Source of the DNA: Clostridia bacterium
GTDB taxonomy: Bacteria > Bacillota > Clostridia > Oscillospirales > CAG-272
Length of the DNA: 8,955 nucleotides
Direction of reading: 5' to 3'
NCBI GenBank assembly: GCA_017518025.1
Contig: JAFWWR010000122.1
Span: 1-8,955 of the forward strand
Shown here: in pieces, positions 5,903 through 8,955 of the stretch
How positions within the stretch are numbered: the first letter of the stretch is position 1
How the letters are laid out: each line of letters starts with the position of its first letter
Notes under the pieces: generated by a model
Databases searched by the model: none
What the model saw: only the letters and a program-made list of their open reading frames with translations
What the model was told of the DNA's origin: nothing
Made by a program: the position numbers and the translations under genes

Positions 5903-7708
5903 TTACTGCGTCGCGCCGGTGACTTCCTCGCCCAGCCGGGCAAAATAATCGTCGTGCTCCGTCTGGTACAGCTCGTTGTACCACTCGTCCGTGCCCTGGT
6001 GGAGCGTCGAGATATACATATGCGCCTGCCTTGCCAGCTGCGGCGTGACACGGGCGACCACCGCCACGCCCACGTTGGAGCAGGCGTCGGAGATGTATTC
6101 CATATTGTTCATCACGTCGAGGAAGCAGGTGCCGGCGTCCATGGTGCACTTCCCCTCCCTGAGCCGCGCCAGGTGATTGTCGTGGAGGGCGTTGACCATG
6201 TCGTCCATGACCTCCTCGTAGGGCTCGATGTGACGCGCCGCGTCAACGTCGGTATTCATGAACGACCGATACGTGTAGTCGAGGATCTTGTTGAGCAGAT
6301 CCATCACCACGTCAAGTTCCCTGCACGCCTCCGGCGAGAAGTGCGAGCCCGACGCGTCGAGGGCCTTTGCGGTGTCGGATATATCCTTGGCGTAGTCGCC
6401 GAGTTTTTCGAATTCGTTGACCAGTCTGGAATACTGATCCATGGTAAGCAGGTGGTCTTTCTCCGTCAGGTGTCCCGACAGCCGCACCAGATAATCGCTG
6501 ACGCGGTCCGCCAGCATGTCGATGTTGTCCTCCTCCTCGGCGATCTCCCCGTAGATCCTGTCGTCGAACTTATACAGAAGCGAGATCGCCTTGTCGATGT
6601 TCGCGCGGGAGGCGTCGTACATGGAGTGGAGCGCGTCGAAGCTGCTGTTGAACGCCAGCGCCGGGGTGCTGAAGAACACCGGGCTCAGCCCGTTGAGCTG
6701 AGTGGAGTACTTGTTTTCCGGCTCGGGCTTGTCCTTTATGATCTTTTTGCTGATCTTCAGGTAGAAGCCCACCAGCGGGAGCAGCAGGATCGCGCAGCCG
6801 AGGTTGAAGATGGTGTTGGTGTCGGCGATGCCGCCGGGGTTCAGGTTTGTGTTCCACAGGCCGTTCAGCCACCCGAACCGGTGCGCCAGAGTCACGGCGA
6901 CGAGAACGACCAGCGACTTGCTGAGGTTATATAGGATGTTTATCAGACCGACCCGCTTCGAGTCCGTCTTCGAGCCGATGGAGCACACGATGGCGGTGGT
7001 CACGCAGTCGCCGAGGTAAATGCCGACCAGCACCACGTAGATGGTGGAGAACGGCAGACTCAGGTGCATCGAAAACGCCTGCAGGATACCGATAGTGGCG
7101 GAGGAGCTTTGCAGCACGAAGGCGACTCCCGCGCCGGAGAGGTAGCCGAGGAAGGGGTTGTTGCCGATGCCTGCAAAGGCGCTGCCGAGCACGTCCTTCA
7201 GGCCGTTGACGGCGTTCGTCATGTTGAGCAGCCCCGTGAACAGGATGCCGAATCCAAGCGCGATGTTGCCCACCAAATCGGATTTCTTGAAGTGGATGAA
7301 CATTATCAGCACGATGCCGATGATGAGCGTGATGGGGGCCAGCGTCGACGGCTGGAAGAACCGGAGCACCGAGTTCTCGGACTGGACGTCCAGCAGACGG
7401 ATGATCTGTCCGGTCACGGTGGTGCCGACGTTGGCGCCGATGATGATTCCGAGAGACTGGCGAAGGGAGATGATCTCCGCGGCGACCAGTCCCGACGTGA
7501 TGACGATACACGCCGTGGACGACTGGATGACCGCCGTCACGGCGATCCCGAGAAGAAACGCCTTGACGGGGTTGTTGGTCATGCGCCCCATGACCCTTTT
7601 CAGCGTGCCGGATGAGCTCTCCTTCAAACTGCTGCTCATGAGGCGCATCCCGTATAGGAAAAGCGCCAGTCCGCCGAGCAGCCCAATGACTGTCAATACA
7701 ATTTCCAT
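5903..7708 (-). CDS. Na/Pi cotransporter family protein with C-terminal PhoU-like domain
   Basis: Inner-membrane protein of the NptA/PF02690 type, expected to import phosphate with sodium. It has 601 aa from the ATG at 7708. The membrane half (residues 1 to about 330) contains two inverted Na/Pi repeats. The first has QSSTA (62-66) and GANVGTTVTG (92-101); the second has QSSSAT (200-205) and GDCVTTAI (233-240). The QSS signatures are the substrate/ion-binding motif of the family. The C-terminal part (about 355-580) is a helical PhoU-like domain rich in charged heptads. An in-frame upstream GTG/ATG-type extension to 7783 would run across the consensus -35/-10, so the ATG at 7708, with AGG 5 nt upstream, is preferred. 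The gene is monocistronic and convergent with the typA cluster. No pst or pho genes are nearby. Substrate is inferred from the family. Confidence 0.93.
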   Translation of the reverse strand: MEIVLTVIGLLGGLALFLYGMRLMSSSLKESSSGTLKRVMGRMTNNPVKAFLLGIAVTAVIQSSTACIVITSGLVAAEIISLRQSLGIIIGANVGTTVTGQIIRLLDVQSENSVLRFFQPSTLAPITLIIGIVLIMFIHFKKSDLVGNIALGFGILFTGLLNMTNAVNGLKDVLGSAFAGIGNNPFLGYLSGAGVAFVLQSSSATIGILQAFSMHLSLPFSTIYVVLVGIYLGDCVTTAIVCSIGSKTDSKRVGLINILYNLSKSLVVLVAVTLAHRFGWLNGLWNTNLNPGGIADTNTIFNLGCAILLLPLVGFYLKISKKIIKDKPEPENKYSTQLNGLSPVFFSTPALAFNSSFDALHSMYDASRANIDKAISLLYKFDDRIYGEIAEEEDNIDMLADRVSDYLVRLSGHLTEKDHLLTMDQYSRLVNEFEKLGDYAKDISDTAKALDASGSHFSPEACRELDVVMDLLNKILDYTYRSFMNTDVDAARHIEPYEEVMDDMVNALHDNHLARLREGKCTMDAGTCFLDVMNNMEYISDACSNVGVAVVARVTPQLARQAHMYISTLHQGTDEWYNELYQTEHDDYFARLGEEVTGATQ

Positions 7709-7744
7709 TTTACCTGACTTCCCCGGTTGTGATTCATCGTTTTT

Positions 7745-7773
7745 ATTATACCCGCTGAGGGGGGAATTGTCAA
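7745..7773 (-). promoter_or_regulatory. Perfect consensus promoter of the Na/Pi transporter gene
   Basis: On the minus strand the -35 is TTGACA (7768-7773) and the -10 is TATAAT (7745-7750), 17 bp apart. The predicted start near 7738 gives a 30-nt leader to the ATG at 7708. No Pho-box-like direct repeat is evident upstream. Confidence 0.9.
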
Positions 7774-7816
7774 GATACGACAATTATTTTGACTGTGTTT
7801 GCAGCCGGATCACTCG

Positions 7817-7852
7817 AAAAATCCCGCGGGACGATCTATCGTCCCGCGGGAT
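7817..7852 (-). terminator. Strong terminator after the glycosidase-like remnant
   Basis: A perfect 15-bp inverted repeat, ATCCCGCGGGACGAT (7821-7835) with its complement (7838-7852), is followed on the minus strand by five T residues (7817-7821). It starts 12 nt after the minus-strand stop at 7865. It lies upstream of the Na/Pi promoter and so insulates that gene. Confidence 0.9.
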
Positions 7853-7864
7853 CATCGATTGAAA

Positions 7865-8127
7865 TCACATCTCCGGCGTGAGCGTGAACACGCGGGTGTC
7901 GTGAGACGCGACCTCGCATGAGAAGACTCCGAACTGCTCGGGGAACGTCTCTCCGGTCCACTCGTCCCGGACGGTCATTCCGGAAGCACGTCGCTGAACA
8001 TGATGAGGTTCGCGGTGACGCGCTCCTGTTCGGTCAAGGGCTTGAAAGTACCGTTTTCATACATCATTTCAAGCGCCATGATCGCTGTCTCGTTACCGAT
8101 AAACGATCCCGCATCCTTGAAAGGTGC
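7865..8127 (-). pseudogene. Broken 3' end of a glycosidase-like gene, in two frames
   Basis: Two minus-strand frames look coding and overlap at an ATGA. Frame A enters from 8127 with no start and reads PFKDAGSFIGNETAIMALE, then a stretch including TANLIMFSDVLPE, and stops at 7975. Frame B runs 7978-7865 (37 aa) and includes VRDEWTGETFPEQ and HDTRVFTLTPEM. Its VRDEWTGE ... SHDTRVFTLTP pattern resembles the C-terminal beta domain of alpha-galactosidase-type (GH27/36, clan GH-D) enzymes, which makes a terminator right after it sensible. Either one base is missing near 7978, or there is an internal deletion with a frameshift, or the assembly is wrong. The 5' part is absent because tRNA-Tyr abuts it. 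The glycosidase identity is a motif impression. Two genuinely coupled small genes are less likely, since frame A has no 5' end. Confidence 0.55.
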
Positions 8128-8128
8128 T
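8113..8128. other. Putative junction between Clostridia-like and betaproteobacteria-like DNA
   Basis: Coding-looking sequence of the left part continues up to about 8127 and then meets the encoded CCA of tRNA-Tyr at 8128. There is no terminator or spacer between them. Everything further right has a different character: encoded CCA, weaker proteobacterial-style promoter hexamers and an IPTL-CTERM protein. The exact breakpoint cannot be fixed by eye. Confidence 0.55.
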
Positions 8129-8213
8129 GGTGGAGGGGGCTGGATTCGAACCAGCGTAGGTGTAAACCGGCAGATTTACAGTCTGCTGCCATTAACCACT
8201 CGGCCACCCCTCC
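8128..8213 (-). tRNA. tRNA-Tyr (anticodon GUA), CCA encoded
   Basis: Minus-strand class II tRNA of 86 nt. The acceptor GGAGGGG (8213-8207) pairs with CCCCTCC, followed by discriminator A and encoded CCA (8130-8128). The anticodon stem GCAGA/TCTGC encloses CTGTAAA with anticodon GTA (8179-8177). A long variable arm of about 14 nt (with a GGT/ACC mini-stem) is characteristic of tyrosine tRNA. The T-stem GCTGG/CCAGC encloses TTCGAAT. No terminator follows its 3' end, which is unusual and supports a join there. Confidence 0.96.
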
Positions 8214-8233
8214 GGGAAGGCAGGAAACGGGCG

Positions 8234-8262
8234 ATTGTGCCACAGCCAAAACCGGGCGGCAA
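8234..8262 (-). promoter_or_regulatory. Probable promoter of tRNA-Tyr
   Basis: On the minus strand the -35-like TTGCCG (8257-8262, 4 of 6) and -10-like CACAAT (8234-8239, 4 of 6) are spaced by 17 bp. The predicted start near 8227 is about 14 nt before the tRNA. Its hexamers are clearly weaker than those of the left-part promoters. Confidence 0.5.
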
Positions 8263-8465
8263 GCGTGGTGGCGCTTCCGAAGGCGCCAGCGTGTGCATTC
8301 CTGCAACAGATGCGCCGCGCCCGCCTACCGGTGCTGCAATACCCATCATGCTAATGTCACATCACCGGCTTATCTTGCCGGTAACCACGCAATACCCATG
8401 CAGTTTGAGCCACAGGGCGTAAATCCAAGATTGAACTTGTGATGTACGCCCGGCTGCGTGTCCGC
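8263..8465. other. Gene-free spacer between tRNA-Tyr and the IPTL-type gene
   Basis: No credible reading frame is seen; the open frames here run across the tRNA or are shadows. Two small structures are visible: an ACCGGC/GCCGGT hairpin (8364-8369/8377-8382) and an 11-bp direct repeat GCAATACCCAT (8336-8346 and 8389-8399). Neither has an evident function. Confidence 0.5.
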
Positions 8466-8494
8466 AAAAAAACGCCCGCATCAGCGGGCGTTTT
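8466..8494 (-). terminator. Rho-independent terminator of the IPTL-type gene
   Basis: On the minus strand AAAACGCCCGC pairs with GCGGGCGTTTT (8484-8494 with 8469-8479) around TGAT, followed by a run of seven T residues (8472-8466). It lies 18 nt after the stop codon at 8513. Confidence 0.92.
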
Positions 8495-8512
8495 GCTTGT
8501 GCGCGGTGCGCG

Positions 8513-8955
8513 TCAGTCGTGCTTGCGAGCCTTGCGCTCACGCCGGCGCAAGGCGGGCACAGCTGCTCCTGCCAGCGCGATACTGGAAAGCAGCAGTCCG
8601 ATGTCGCCCAAGGTGGGCACGGCGGCGGCGTTGCCGGCGGATGGCGGCGGCGCTTTGGTGAAGGTGGCACTCACGGTCACATCCTGCGTGACGCCTTTGA
8701 GCGTGCAGCTTGCACCGTCTGAGCTGCAGTTGATGAGGGTGCCCGTGCCGCTTTGCACCGTCATGCTGTTCGCGTCAAAAGTGGCGCCGGCAGCAGCCGT
8801 GGCGGTGCAAGTGGTGATGCCGATGCGCTCCCACACCGCGCCATGCTCGCATACCACTTCGCCACCCGCGAGTTTGTCGCCCGTGACCTTGCGGGTCTGC
8901 GGCACTGTGTGAAGGCTGGCAACGAGTTTGTCGTTGTCCGTTGTACTGCGAGCCA
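8513..8955 (-). CDS. IPTL-CTERM-type sorted exoprotein, C-terminal part only
   Basis: The frame stays open to the right window edge, so the N-terminus lies outside; 146 residues are visible. The tail is tripartite: VPTL (112-115), a hydrophobic helix (about 118-134) and a basic end RRRERKARK (136-144). This matches the IPTL-CTERM protein-sorting signal found mainly in Betaproteobacteria, which is expected to direct export and surface anchoring. Before it, residues about 35-100 hold a four-cysteine beta-type module (CEHG, TTCTATAAAGATFDAN, INCSSDGASCTL, VTVSATFTK) resembling divergent InlB-type B-repeats. A proline-rich APPPSAG linker (101-107) joins the two. The internal GTG at 8905 is not taken as the start because the upstream codons (ending DNDKLVASLHT) look coding. 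The protein's role cannot be told from this fragment. No sorting enzyme gene is in view. Confidence 0.85.
   Translation of the reverse strand, partial: ARSTTDNDKLVASLHTVPQTRKVTGDKLAGGEVVCEHGAVWERIGITTCTATAAAGATFDANSMTVQSGTGTLINCSSDGASCTLKGVTQDVTVSATFTKAPPPSAGNAAAVPTLGDIGLLLSSIALAGAAVPALRRRERKARKHD

Noticed and set aside
5822..6934. 370-residue plus-strand frame opposite the Na/Pi transporter
   Set aside because: Antisense shadow of a strongly supported transporter gene; it begins inside the nested inverted repeat and has no recognisable domain.
7709..7783. N-terminal 25-residue extension of the Na/Pi transporter
   Set aside because: It would be encoded across the -35 and -10 of a perfect consensus promoter, and the ATG at 7708 begins right at the first membrane segment.
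8128..8213. tRNA-Tyr as attachment site of a genomic island
   Set aside because: No integrase gene, no second copy of the tRNA 3' end and no excision genes are present in the window. The adjoining left DNA is housekeeping, so an assembly join is the better explanation.
8000..8442. Plus-strand frames covering the tRNA-Tyr (including a GGWIRTSVG-type peptide)
   Set aside because: They are translated through the complement of a tRNA gene; this kind of peptide is a common annotation artefact.

Overview
The window appears to come from two different kinds of bacteria. Bases 1 to about 8120 look like a mid-to-high-GC Clostridia genome, probably a gut Oscillospirales-type lineage. The reasons are the sequence styles of TypA and pyridoxal kinase, a DUF6273 lipoprotein, a PhoU-fused Na/Pi transporter, a tRNA-Gln with no encoded CCA, sharp TTGACA-17-TATAAT promoters, and an intergenic array of small stem-loops. 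Bases from about 8128 to 8955 look betaproteobacterial (Burkholderiales, Comamonadaceae-like): a tRNA-Tyr with encoded CCA, then the C-terminal end of an exported protein with an IPTL-CTERM-type sorting tail. All taxonomic calls are inference from sequence character; no search was run.

Layout, left part. A 3'-truncated pyridoxal/pyridoxamine kinase gene (minus) leaves the left edge. Its consensus promoter is divergent from a promoter driving tRNA-Gln(UUG), which ends in a textbook terminator. A roughly 300-bp array of short hairpins separated by ATGATG/CATCAT and then ATATCAC spacers follows. Next is an uncharacterised single-pass membrane protein with its own promoter and terminator. A plus-strand cluster typA, thrH and a DUF6273 lipoprotein gene follows, with gaps of 12 and 43 bp. 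A nested inverted repeat at 5760-5886 separates this cluster from a convergent minus-strand Na/Pi cotransporter gene, which has a perfect consensus promoter. Upstream of that lies a strong terminator closing a broken minus-strand reading frame whose end resembles the C-terminus of a glycosidase.

Layout, right part. The broken reading frame runs directly into the encoded CCA end of tRNA-Tyr, with no tRNA terminator between them. Beyond the tRNA is its promoter, a gene-free spacer, a rho-independent terminator and the partial IPTL-type CDS (minus).

Function. The genes do not form one obvious pathway. The left part is housekeeping: cofactor salvage, a ribosome-associated GTPase, serine/threonine phospho-metabolism, phosphate transport and two surface proteins of unknown role. 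I do not see a convincing new defence or mobile system. The points most worth checking are the cross-phylum junction near 8128, the stem-loop array, the nested inverted repeat and the split glycosidase-like remnant.
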